From Chloroflexia bacterium (lineage in GTDB: Bacteria > Chloroflexota > Chloroflexia > Thermomicrobiales > UBA6265), in the NCBI GenBank assembly GCA_013698495.1, contig JACCUV010000207.1, forward strand, positions 1-15,018: a stretch of DNA of 15,018 nucleotides, given 5' to 3'. Each line of letters opens with the position of its first letter. Position 1 is the first letter of the stretch. The notes beneath the pieces were generated by a model. That model was not told the DNA's origin and did no database searches. It worked only from the letters and a program-made list of their open reading frames with translations. Shown in pieces: positions 1-6,719 of the stretch. Position numbers and translations under genes: made by a program.

Positions 1-376
1 ATCGCACCTCAGGCTGTTTCCAGACTTGACAGGTCCAGGCTAGTGGGGCATGGGCCGCTCAAACCGATGCGCGACGGAAATGCGCCTCATCGGTTATCAG
101 CGACAGCATCGCGATACCGTCATGGCCTCAATCATTGAGTAGGGTGCATATGCAGGAAATGTATGCCCGGTTTGTGAATTATTTCCCGATCTTGCGGTGG
201 GGGCCAGGGGGCGGGTACAAATGCAACATCGTTTCCTTCAGGAACTCAACAGAAACCGGTTGGCCCGAGGCGGATTTCCGGCGAGATGGGCGGAACCAAC
301 GCGTGCTGATTTTCCTGTGTCCTGGCTGGCGAGGCAGCAGTTCTGTCGGAGTCCACCATACGATCTGAGCGAGCGG
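1..376. other. Left-edge stretch without a supportable gene
   Basis: I see no convincing gene here. Reading rightward from the left edge, the longest open frame stops after about 45 codons (at 138) and resembles no family I know. Short open frames at 135-368 and 197-586 have no Shine-Dalgarno and unconvincing composition, and the second runs antisense into the trehalose synthase gene. No stem-loop followed by a T-run is visible just downstream of that gene's stop at 377, so its terminator is not identified. Confidence 0.5.
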
Positions 377-1981
377 TCAGGCGACTTCGGCGCCGGGCGC
401 GTCGGCGGAGCCGAGGTGGTCGGCGGCGTCTTCCGCGATATCGGCGAGTTGATCGCGGAACCAGACCGAGACATCGTCTCGCTCAACCGAGCGTCGAAGG
501 CGCCTGGCTCGACCCTGTCGCTCGCGAATTGGCATCGTCAACGCGGTGTAAATCGCCTCGGCCGTACCCTCGATGTCTGCCGGTGAAACCATCAAGGCGT
601 CGTGACCGAGCTGCATTGCCGCCCCCGCGCCCTCGGAGAGTACGATCACGCCGCTGCGCTCATTGATCAGGGCGCCTTCCTTGGCCACCAGGTTCATGCC
701 ATCGATGATCGAATTGACGAGCAACACGTCGTACCACTTCATGGCCGCGAGCACCCGCGCGTAACTTTCGCCCATGATGATCTGGACCGGCTGCCACCCG
801 GTTTCGACATTCGAATACTTCGCGTTGATGCGTCCTACCGTGGCGCTCATGTCATCGAGATAGTCGCGATACTCCACGACATCCATGCGCGATGGCTGGG
901 TGACGGCGATGAAATTGACCCGGTTCTGGAACTCGGGGTGGGCTTCGAGGAAGCGGTCGAATGCATGAAACCCGCGAATGATGTTCTTACTCGGTTCGGC
1001 GCGGTCGACCCGGAGGATCGTGAACTCGTTCCAGTGCGTCGGCAGGTAGCGCTCGTAGGCGCGTGCTTCCTGGCTGTAGGCCGTTTTCCGGACCGCGTCG
1101 GCATCGATCGAGATCGGGTAATGCCGGACCTGGATTTTGCGACCCTTCCATTGGACGCACTTGTTGGCGTAGTCGATCGAACACCCTGGCACGTATGCCT
1201 CACAGGTGTACATAAAGCTGCGCCCGTGATCGGGAATCTGGAAGCCGACGATGTCGCAGCCAAGCAGCCCTTCGCAGATTCCCTGCCGCATCTCGATCGG
1301 CAGCAGTCGCCAGTAGTCGGGGTCTGGCCAGGGAATGTGGACGAAGTGCTGGATGATCGCGGTGGGACGCTTTTCCCGGATCATGCCGCCGACGAGATAG
1401 AGCTGGTAGTCCTGAAGCATGATCACCGGTTCGCGGTCAAATTGCTCGCAGGCGACGATGATTTCGTCAGCGAACACCTGGTTGACCGGGACATAGCCAT
1501 CGCGCCACGCTGTCCAGGTCTGGTGCGTGATATCCGGCGAGCGCGGCGTATCCCACAGATAGTGTTGGAGGAACCAGAGCAAGGGGTTGCTGATGACATT
1601 GTAGTAGCGGTGATAGGCCTCTTCGGTGGGAACCACGAACCGCAACTTGAATTGTGAGTCGGTTCCATGAGGCGTGATCAGCGTTTCGCCGGATTCCTCC
1701 GCCTCCTGGGCGCGCAGGCGATCGCCTTCCGTCATCGCGGCCGCGATCCAGGTGGCCTCGTGGCCCTTCAACACGGCGCTGACGGCAGTGACCAGCCCAC
1801 CTTGTCCCTGACGGGCAGAAAACTGCCCGTCCGCATCCTGGGTGAAGTTCACTGGACCGCGGTTGGAGGCAACGATGAGCTGGCGATTCTCGAGGAGCGA
1901 ATCGACCATGGCCTGCTTCGCCTCGGACTCTTGCTGATCGATATCGATCGCTGTCGGCGGGTGTTCGCGCGTGTTTGGCAC
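377..1981 (-). CDS. otsA: Trehalose-6-phosphate synthase (GT20 glycosyltransferase)
   Basis: This cytoplasmic enzyme transfers glucose from a nucleotide sugar (usually UDP-glucose) to glucose-6-phosphate, giving trehalose-6-phosphate for compatible-solute synthesis. Visible GT20 features, in order, are ASNRGPV (residues 38-44), the GG donor loop (61-62), a HIPWP segment matching the family HxPFP motif, VDR...SK with R327 and K332 spaced as in the phosphate-binding pair of E. coli OtsA, and DGMNLVAKE with D427 and E435. The frame is open upstream to 2086, but I chose GTG at 1981 because AGGAGG lies 8 nt before it; ATG at 2017 has no such site. This gives 534 aa, longer than E. coli OtsA mainly through an N-terminal extension. 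No HAD-type phosphatase domain is fused and no otsB lies in the window. A related GT20 activity such as glucosylglycerol-phosphate synthase is possible. The family call is certain; the exact acceptor is inferred. Confidence 0.9.
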   Translation of the reverse strand: MPNTREHPPTAIDIDQQESEAKQAMVDSLLENRQLIVASNRGPVNFTQDADGQFSARQGQGGLVTAVSAVLKGHEATWIAAAMTEGDRLRAQEAEESGETLITPHGTDSQFKLRFVVPTEEAYHRYYNVISNPLLWFLQHYLWDTPRSPDITHQTWTAWRDGYVPVNQVFADEIIVACEQFDREPVIMLQDYQLYLVGGMIREKRPTAIIQHFVHIPWPDPDYWRLLPIEMRQGICEGLLGCDIVGFQIPDHGRSFMYTCEAYVPGCSIDYANKCVQWKGRKIQVRHYPISIDADAVRKTAYSQEARAYERYLPTHWNEFTILRVDRAEPSKNIIRGFHAFDRFLEAHPEFQNRVNFIAVTQPSRMDVVEYRDYLDDMSATVGRINAKYSNVETGWQPVQIIMGESYARVLAAMKWYDVLLVNSIIDGMNLVAKEGALINERSGVIVLSEGAGAAMQLGHDALMVSPADIEGTAEAIYTALTMPIRERQGRARRLRRSVERDDVSVWFRDQLADIAEDAADHLGSADAPGAEVA

Positions 1982-2115
1982 GGCTTGAGCCTCCTCGCAT
2001 GGCCGATTAGGTGTCATGCCAATGATACGTCGTTCGCGCCACTCGCGATTGTGGCTGTGATTCGGCCCAGGATCGCGATGGTACAACGCAGGCAGTCAGG
2101 AAAGGAGCTTTGTCA

Positions 2116-2349
2116 ATGAATCATCACATAATGGAGGAGAGGGTCGTCACCGATCCCACTGTCCTCTTGGGGAAACCTGTCATTCGTGGAACTCGCGTGC
2201 CGGTAGAACTCATCGTGGGGCTAGTCGATGTCGGACAGACCCCCGCACAAATCGCCGACGACTATCCGGATCTGAGTGTTGAGGATATCGAAGCGGCCGT
2301 CGCCTTTGCCGTCGCCGAGGAAAGACGTACCAAGGCGCCTGCCCTGTAA
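2116..2349 (+). CDS. DUF433-family antitoxin (VapB-like)
   Basis: This is a 77-residue protein of the DUF433 family, small winged-helix-like proteins usually encoded just upstream of a PIN-like toxin and thought to act as DNA-binding antitoxins. The family signature is clear: DPTVLLGKPVIRGTRVPVELIVGL near the N-terminus, then the helix pattern GQTPAQIADDYPDLSVEDIEAAVAFA. ATG 2116 is chosen over an in-frame TTG at 2110 because AAAGGAG (2101-2107) sits 8 nt before the ATG and only 2 nt before the TTG. It ends 3 nt before the DUF5615 toxin reading frame, so the two were almost certainly co-transcribed. The gene is divergent from otsA across about 130 nt. It is intact although its partner is frameshifted. 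Autoregulation is expected from the family, but no operator was recognised. Confidence 0.85.
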   Translation: MNHHIMEERVVTDPTVLLGKPVIRGTRVPVELIVGLVDVGQTPAQIADDYPDLSVEDIEAAVAFAVAEERRTKAPAL

Positions 2350-2352
2350 GCT

Positions 2353-2726
2353 ATGGCGTTCCGTTTCCTGCTCGACGCTAACCTGTCTCCCGGGTCGGGC
2401 GCTTTCTGGCGCGGGAACTCCAACTCGACGTCGTCTCGCTTCAGGGACAACGTCTGGGTCAATTAACCGACCATGAGGTCATCCGGATGGCCCGCTCCCA
2501 AGAGCGGGTAATCATCACTCTGGACCGCGACTTCGCCGAATACTTCCATCGCACTCAGCGGCCCGCCATCGGCATCATTTATCTCGACTTGCCCAATTCG
2601 CTCCGAACGATCCCAGGGATCAACGGGCTGCTTGCGGCGTTCTTTCGCGATCACGCCGAGGGCGCCGATCTTGAGCATGTCCTGGTGATCATCACCGAGC
2701 GTGAGGTGCGTATCGCCCACGACTGA
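2353..2726 (+). pseudogene. DUF5615 PIN-like toxin, interrupted by a -1 frameshift
   Basis: DUF5615 proteins are PIN-like putative RNases paired with DUF433 antitoxins. The gene starts at ATG 2353 and reads MAFRFLLDANLSP, the typical start of the family with acidic residue D8. That frame then gives unrelated residues and stops at TAA 2464. From about 2391 the frame one base back reads RVGRFLARELQLDVVSLQGQ, continues through LTDHEVIRMARS and the family motif IITLDRDFAEYF, and ends at 2726. Restoring one base in the run CCCGGG (2389-2394) would give a continuous protein of about 124 aa, normal for the family. The break could be a true inactivating mutation or an assembly or sequencing error. 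The sequence is not a canonical slippery heptamer, so programmed frameshifting is less likely. An internal start at ATG 2487 would make only the C-terminal 79 residues, without the first acidic residue. Confidence 0.85.
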
Positions 2727-2868
2727 TGGTTCGAAGTTCCCCATTCGCTCGGATTGTTAAAGGAACGAGGCCCAGGATTCCAGGACTCGTCGTCGCCCCG
2801 AACGGTTGGCCGCCACAAGGGACGGCCACTACCTGGCGTGACTGCGAGGAGACCGGTGAAATCAGCAA

Positions 2869-2894
2869 CGCCGGCGCCCAATCGGGCGCCGGCG
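2869..2894. terminator. Perfect 11-bp hairpin between convergent genes
   Basis: CGCCGGCGCCC (2869-2879) pairs perfectly with GGGCGCCGGCG (2884-2894) around the 4-nt loop AATC. On the plus strand it is followed by TATTAATTA, on the minus strand by TTGCTGATTTC. It lies between the convergent toxin gene (ends 2726) and copZ (ends 2911), 17 nt past the copZ stop. This fits a bidirectional intrinsic terminator, although neither side has a long pure U-run. Confidence 0.7.
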
Positions 2895-2910
2895 TATTAA
2901 TTACGTGGTC

Positions 2911-3135
2911 TCAGGATTGGACCGGATAACCGGCGTCCGCCAGGGTCCGGGAGATGGACTCAACTGAGGTTGCGGTAGGATCGAAGTCCACATCCACGAA
3001 CTTCGTTTCGGCGCTGGCGTGCACCTGCGATACCCCATCGAGCTTGCCAACCGCGTCCTGGACCGTGCTCACGCAGTGACCGCAGCTGATATCGGGGGCG
3101 TGCAATGTGGCATGTTCCGTCGTGGAGAGGGTCAT
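2911..3135 (-). CDS. copZ: Copper chaperone, single HMA domain (CopZ-like)
   Basis: This 74-residue protein is one heavy-metal-associated domain that binds Cu(I) in the cytosol and normally hands it to the CopA pump. The metal site is SCGHC (C18 and C21) after a first beta strand, followed by the expected VSTVQDAVGKLDGVSQVHASAETKFVDVDFDP pattern and a C-terminal DAGYPV. It uses Cys-Gly-His-Cys rather than the MTCASC of the two HMA domains of the neighbouring ATPase. The start is ATG 3135, with AAAGGA about 9 nt upstream. It lies 118 nt downstream of copA on the same strand and is probably on the same copper-induced transcript. A strong hairpin follows the stop. General metal specificity beyond copper cannot be excluded from the domain alone, but the context supports copper. 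Confidence 0.88.
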   Translation of the reverse strand: MTLSTTEHATLHAPDISCGHCVSTVQDAVGKLDGVSQVHASAETKFVDVDFDPTATSVESISRTLADAGYPVQS

Positions 3136-3227
3136 TCGCGATGTCCTTTCACAATGAGTCGTCGGTTCACCAAAGGTGGCGAGTCCGAATCGTGCGTGCG
3201 TGAACGTGTCCTTTCATTCTACCCTTG

Positions 3228-3246
3228 CCCGCCACTCGGAGGCGGG
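3228..3246 (-). other. Small hairpin in the copA-copZ gap
   Basis: CCCGCC (3228-3233) pairs with GGCGGG (3241-3246) around a 7-nt loop, beginning 8 nt past the copA stop on the minus strand. No U-tract follows. It could weaken read-through or stabilise the upstream mRNA end, but it is not a canonical terminator. The same gap contains the 10-mer TGAAAGGACA twice on the minus strand (3207-3216 and 3142-3151); the second copy is the copZ ribosome-binding site. Confidence 0.35.
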
Positions 3247-3253
3247 AACGCGG

Positions 3254-6001
3254 TCAGTCGCCGTGATCGTCATGAGATTCAGATGGGGCCGCGGCGTCAA
3301 CTTCTTCGACGATTTGCAGTTCGTGCCCGTGCTCCTGAACACCCATTCCGGTCCGTTCCCCGAGCCACAGGGCACCCGCCCCAATCGCGATCGCAACCAC
3401 CGCGATCGCCGCCAGGTAACCCCACTCCCGGACGCGAACGCTGAGCGGAGGATGCAGGATCGACTCGACCGAGTCCGGTCGCTTGAAGTTTCGCAACCGC
3501 AAGGCGTTGGAAACCACACTGACGCTGCTCATCGCCATTGCCGCGGCCGCCAGCACGGGTGTGAGCAGAACGCCAAAGACAGGATAGAGGATGCCCATCG
3601 CGACCGGGATCAAGGCGATGTTGTAGGCGAATGCCCAGAACAGCCCCTGCTTGATCGTGTTCACAGTGCGCCGGGAGAGTTCGATTGCGGTCACGATCGA
3701 GCGCAAATCCTGCCCGATGAGCGTGATGTCGGAGGCCGCCATCGCCACATCCGTGCCCGATCCGATCGCCATCCCCAGGTCAGCCTGGGCCAAGGCCGGA
3801 GCATCGTTGATGCCGTCGCCGACCATGGCGACGATCTTGCCCTGCTCCTGAAGGTCGCGGACCTTGTCCGCCTTCTGCCCGGGCAGGACTTCGGCCAGCA
3901 CGTGGTCGATCCCGACCTGGTTCGCGATCGCCGTCGCCGTCCCCTGGTTGTCGCCTGTCAGCATCCAGACATCGAGTCCGATCGCCCGCAACTGGGCCAC
4001 GGCCTCGGACGACTCCGGTTTGATCGTGTCGGCGATCGCGATCAGGCCCGCCAGTTCGCCGTCAATCGAGACAAAAATCGGTGTGGCGCCGTGTCCGGCA
4101 TGGGTGTTGGCGGAATCGTTCCAGGGCGCGAGGTCGAGCGAAAGTGCGGACATATAGGCGCGATTGCCGATTGCGACCTGCCGGTCGTCGATGATCGCGG
4201 CAATGCCTTTTCCGGTCGTCGAGGCGAAGGCCCGCGGTTCGAACAGGGACAGGGAACGCGCCTCCGCGGCGGAGACGATCGCCTGACCGAGGGGGTGCTC
4301 GGACCCGCGCTCGGCCGACGCAGCCAGGGTTAAGACTGTGGACTCTTCGAAGCCAGCTGCTGGCTCGATCGCCACGACCGAGGGCTTGCCGCGGGTGATT
4401 GTGCCGGTCTTGTCCAGCACGACCGTGTCGATCTTGCGGGCGACTTCGAGCGCCTCGCCATTGCCGATGAGGATGCCGAGTTCAGCCGCCTTGCCGGTGC
4501 CGACCATGATCGCGGTGGGGGCCGCCAGCCCGAGTGCGCAGGGGCAGGCGATGATCAGGACGGCGACGGTGGCGGTGATCGCGTACGACAAGACCGGGTC
4601 GGGTCCGACGACCATCCAGATCGCGAAGGTGACGGCTGCGATCGCGAGGATCGCCGGTACGAAGATCGACGAGATTCGGTCGGCTAATCGCTGGATTGGC
4701 GCCTTGGAGCCTTGCGCCTGTTCGACGAGGCGCACGATCTGGGCCAGAGTGGTGTCTTTGCCAACCCTGGTTGCCTGGAACACGAAGGAACCGGTGTTGT
4801 TGATGGTGGCGCCGATCACGGCGTCGCCGGCGCTCTTGTCCACCGGCAGGCTTTCGCCCGTCAGCATGCTCTCGTCGAGCGAGGAAGCGCCATCCACGAT
4901 CACGCCGTCGACCGGGACCTTTTCACCGGGTCTTACCCGGATCGTGTCGCCGACAACAACGGCCTCGACCGGGATGTCCAGTTCGACGCTATTCCTGATC
5001 ACCCGCGCGGTGGTCGATTGCAATCCCATCAGCGCGCGTATCGCATCGCCGGTGTGTTTTTTGGCGCGCGCTTCGAGCCAACGACCCATCAGGATCAGGG
5101 CGATGATGAAGACCGCCGATTCGTAGTAGAGGTTGTAGGGCAAGTCCCAGCGCACGGACAACTGCGGCCAGAGCGTGACGAACGCGCTGTAGGCATAGGC
5201 GACCGAGGTGCCAACTGCCACCAGTGTGTTCATGTTGGTCGACCCATGGCGCGCCGCTTTCCACGTTTGGACGTAGAACACGCGGCCCGCCCAGAATTGG
5301 ACCAGGGTGGCGGCGATGAGCATGATCGGGGCGATGTTCTGCTCGCTGATCGGGAGCGGAAGGTACATCGCCAGCATCATGACCGCGCCAATCGCGAGGC
5401 TCACGAGCGACTTTCGCTTGAGATCGGCGATCTCGGCATCGCGACGGATGCGGCGCGCGTCGTCCTCGCGTTCAGCGGTCGACGCTCCCACGACTTCGGC
5501 GACGCCAACCTGGTCGGCGGGAGTTGGCATCGAAGCGCCGTATCCGGCTGCCTCAACCGCGTTCGTGAGGGTCACGACCTGGACCTTGTCCGGGTCGAAG
5601 ACCACGGTCGCCTGTTCGGTGGCGAGATTCACACTGGCTTCCTGGACGCCATCGAGTTTATCAAGCGCTTTCTCGACGCGTCGCACACACGAGGCGCAGG
5701 TCATGCCTTCAATATCGAATGTCAATTCGTCAATGTGGGAAGCCCGGCCGGCGGACGGCAGCGTGATTGCGCCGGACGTGTAGCCGGCTCTGGACACCGC
5801 ATCGCTCAGGCGATCGACGGTGATGAGGGCAGGATCGATTGCAATGTGGGCGCGTTCGGTCGCCAGGTTGACGCGGATGTCGCTGACGCCTTCGGTTTTG
5901 GCGAGCGCCTGCTCGACCCGGCGCACGCACGACGCGCAGGTCATGCCGTCGACCGCGAAGTCGATCTCGACAGTGGTTCCGGGTGGGGACTGAGTGACCA
6001 T
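3254..6001 (-). CDS. copA: Copper-exporting P1B-1 ATPase CopA
   Basis: This inner-membrane pump uses ATP to export Cu(I). The 915-residue protein has two N-terminal HMA domains with GMTCASC (C22/C25 and C102/C105) and a membrane domain. It also has the TGES actuator motif, the CPC copper site in the membrane (C486 and C488), the phosphorylated aspartate D530 in DKTGT, SEHPLG in the nucleotide-binding domain, and MLTGDN and GDGIND in the P domain. Late membrane helices carry YN (FAYNIALIP) and MSSVS, the pattern of the Cu+ P1B-1 subgroup. After the last core helices there is an extra hydrophobic segment (YLAAIAVVAIAIGAGALWLG) and a tail containing HGH and HDDHG, which may bind metal. Start ATG 6001 has GGAG 8-11 nt upstream. 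Expression is expected to be copper-responsive through the CsoR-like operator in its promoter. copZ follows on the same strand; no csoR gene lies in the window. Confidence 0.96.
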   Translation of the reverse strand: MVTQSPPGTTVEIDFAVDGMTCASCVRRVEQALAKTEGVSDIRVNLATERAHIAIDPALITVDRLSDAVSRAGYTSGAITLPSAGRASHIDELTFDIEGMTCASCVRRVEKALDKLDGVQEASVNLATEQATVVFDPDKVQVVTLTNAVEAAGYGASMPTPADQVGVAEVVGASTAEREDDARRIRRDAEIADLKRKSLVSLAIGAVMMLAMYLPLPISEQNIAPIMLIAATLVQFWAGRVFYVQTWKAARHGSTNMNTLVAVGTSVAYAYSAFVTLWPQLSVRWDLPYNLYYESAVFIIALILMGRWLEARAKKHTGDAIRALMGLQSTTARVIRNSVELDIPVEAVVVGDTIRVRPGEKVPVDGVIVDGASSLDESMLTGESLPVDKSAGDAVIGATINNTGSFVFQATRVGKDTTLAQIVRLVEQAQGSKAPIQRLADRISSIFVPAILAIAAVTFAIWMVVGPDPVLSYAITATVAVLIIACPCALGLAAPTAIMVGTGKAAELGILIGNGEALEVARKIDTVVLDKTGTITRGKPSVVAIEPAAGFEESTVLTLAASAERGSEHPLGQAIVSAAEARSLSLFEPRAFASTTGKGIAAIIDDRQVAIGNRAYMSALSLDLAPWNDSANTHAGHGATPIFVSIDGELAGLIAIADTIKPESSEAVAQLRAIGLDVWMLTGDNQGTATAIANQVGIDHVLAEVLPGQKADKVRDLQEQGKIVAMVGDGINDAPALAQADLGMAIGSGTDVAMAASDITLIGQDLRSIVTAIELSRRTVNTIKQGLFWAFAYNIALIPVAMGILYPVFGVLLTPVLAAAAMAMSSVSVVSNALRLRNFKRPDSVESILHPPLSVRVREWGYLAAIAVVAIAIGAGALWLGERTGMGVQEHGHELQIVEEVDAAAPSESHDDHGD

Positions 6002-6060
6002 GTGCTCTCCGTGCTCCGAAGTTGGGGCAACTGCTCGCCTTACGGAAACCTGCTTCCCTT

Positions 6061-6089
6061 AGTATACCCCCATGGGGTATGCAACGCAA
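6061..6089 (-). promoter_or_regulatory. Sigma-70-type promoter of copA
   Basis: Reading the minus strand toward copA, TTGCGT (plus positions 6084-6089) is a -35 box. A 17-nt spacer (6067-6083) leads to TATACT (6061-6066) as the -10 box. Transcription would start near 6054, giving a leader of about 50 nt before ATG 6001. The copper operator occupies most of the spacer and overlaps the -10 box. Confidence 0.75.
6064..6080. promoter_or_regulatory. CsoR-type copper operator
   Basis: The inverted repeat ATACCCC-CAT-GGGGTAT closely resembles known CsoR operators upstream of copZA operons, such as the ATACCC...GGGTAT site of Bacillus subtilis. Its position within the spacer and -10 box of the copA promoter suits repression relieved by Cu(I) binding to CsoR. 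The regulator gene is not in this window, so the regulator is inferred from the site. Confidence 0.8.
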
Positions 6090-6200
6090 CGTTTGAGCCG
6101 CGGGGCGCCGCAAAACAGCGTCGAACTTCAAGGAGGGTGATGTACCATTGGAGGACGGGCGTGACCTGTACCGCAACGAGGCTCATTGTCCCCTTTTTGG

Positions 6201-6626
6201 ATGCACATGCGATGGAGATTGGGTCTGGTGCAAGCGCGGGACGGCCACCGGAGCCGCGACAATTCGAATTCCACCAGGGGAGGCAGGCGGGACCAACCCG
6301 AGGGCGGAGAGGCTCATACTTGCCCTTGGTGTGGAAGCGCAGACACTTTTCACGTCCAGCGCGGATTCGTCGGCGCAACGGACGACCGCAATCAGTTCCT
6401 GACTTGCAACGCCTGCGATCGCGTGACCTTTGAGATCATTTCGAAGACCATTCGCGACATGCGGGTCGGTCAGTTTCGCGCTGGCGGAATGTACCGTGAC
6501 GTCGCCCGCCAAACCAGATACAGAATAACCCGCGTCCTCAAGGTTGGATTGAACGAGTGTCTGCTCTACGTCAAGCCGGTGATACGACCTGAAGCGGACA
6601 CCGCGCCTTCCGCCGAGCGGGACTAG
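6201..6626 (+). CDS. Small zinc-ribbon protein of unknown function
   Basis: I do not recognise a named family. The protein has a clear treble-clef or zinc-ribbon signature: HTCPWCGSADTFHV, then 24 residues after the second cysteine, LTCNACDRVTFEI, which gives two CxxC knuckles likely to bind one zinc. A basic, hydrophilic segment precedes it. After it comes a well-composed domain with GQFRAGGMYRDVARQTRYRITRVL and a beta-like tail ending in ECLLYVKPV. The start is uncertain. In-frame choices are TTG 6186, ATG 6201 (no clear Shine-Dalgarno) and GTG 6228 (GGAG 10 nt upstream). A strong AAGGAGG at 6130-6136 lies upstream, but the only well-spaced start after it, TTG 6148, is in another frame. The gene is divergent from copA across the copper operator, so copper-linked control is possible. 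A stem-loop follows its stop. Confidence 0.6.
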   Translation: MHMRWRLGLVQARDGHRSRDNSNSTRGGRRDQPEGGEAHTCPWCGSADTFHVQRGFVGATDDRNQFLTCNACDRVTFEIISKTIRDMRVGQFRAGGMYRDVARQTRYRITRVLKVGLNECLLYVKPVIRPEADTAPSAERD

Positions 6627-6647
6627 GTATTCATTCGGCAACACTCC

Positions 6648-6679
6648 TGAGCCTGCCTTCCGCGCAACCGGGCGGCTCA
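6648..6679 (+). terminator. Probable terminator of the zinc-ribbon gene
   Basis: TGAGCC (6648-6653) pairs with GGCTCA (6674-6679), and after a single bulged T the stem continues with GCC against GGC. The plus strand then reads TTTCCCTC, a weak U-rich tail. It begins 21 nt after the stop at 6626 and ends about 40 nt before the prfC start, so it probably separates the two units. Confidence 0.45.
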
Positions 6680-6719
6680 TTTCCCTCATAAGCGTCTCCG
6701 AACTTGAAGCAAGGTCACC

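Noticed and set aside
602..1657. 351-codon open frame on the plus strand
   Set aside because: It is antisense to the trehalose-phosphate synthase gene and mirrors its codons.
2386..2394. Programmed -1 frameshifting in the toxin gene
   Set aside because: TCT CCC GGG is not an X XXY YYZ slippery heptamer in the reading frame and I see no strong downstream stimulator; a simple one-base loss is the easier explanation.
3176..4333. 385-codon open frame on the plus strand
   Set aside because: It is antisense to the 3' part of copA; Arg/Asp/His-rich composition indicates a shadow frame.
4712..6433. 573-codon open frame on the plus strand
   Set aside because: It runs antisense through most of copA, whose motifs are unmistakable, and its translation has no recognisable domain and a composition typical of a shadow frame.
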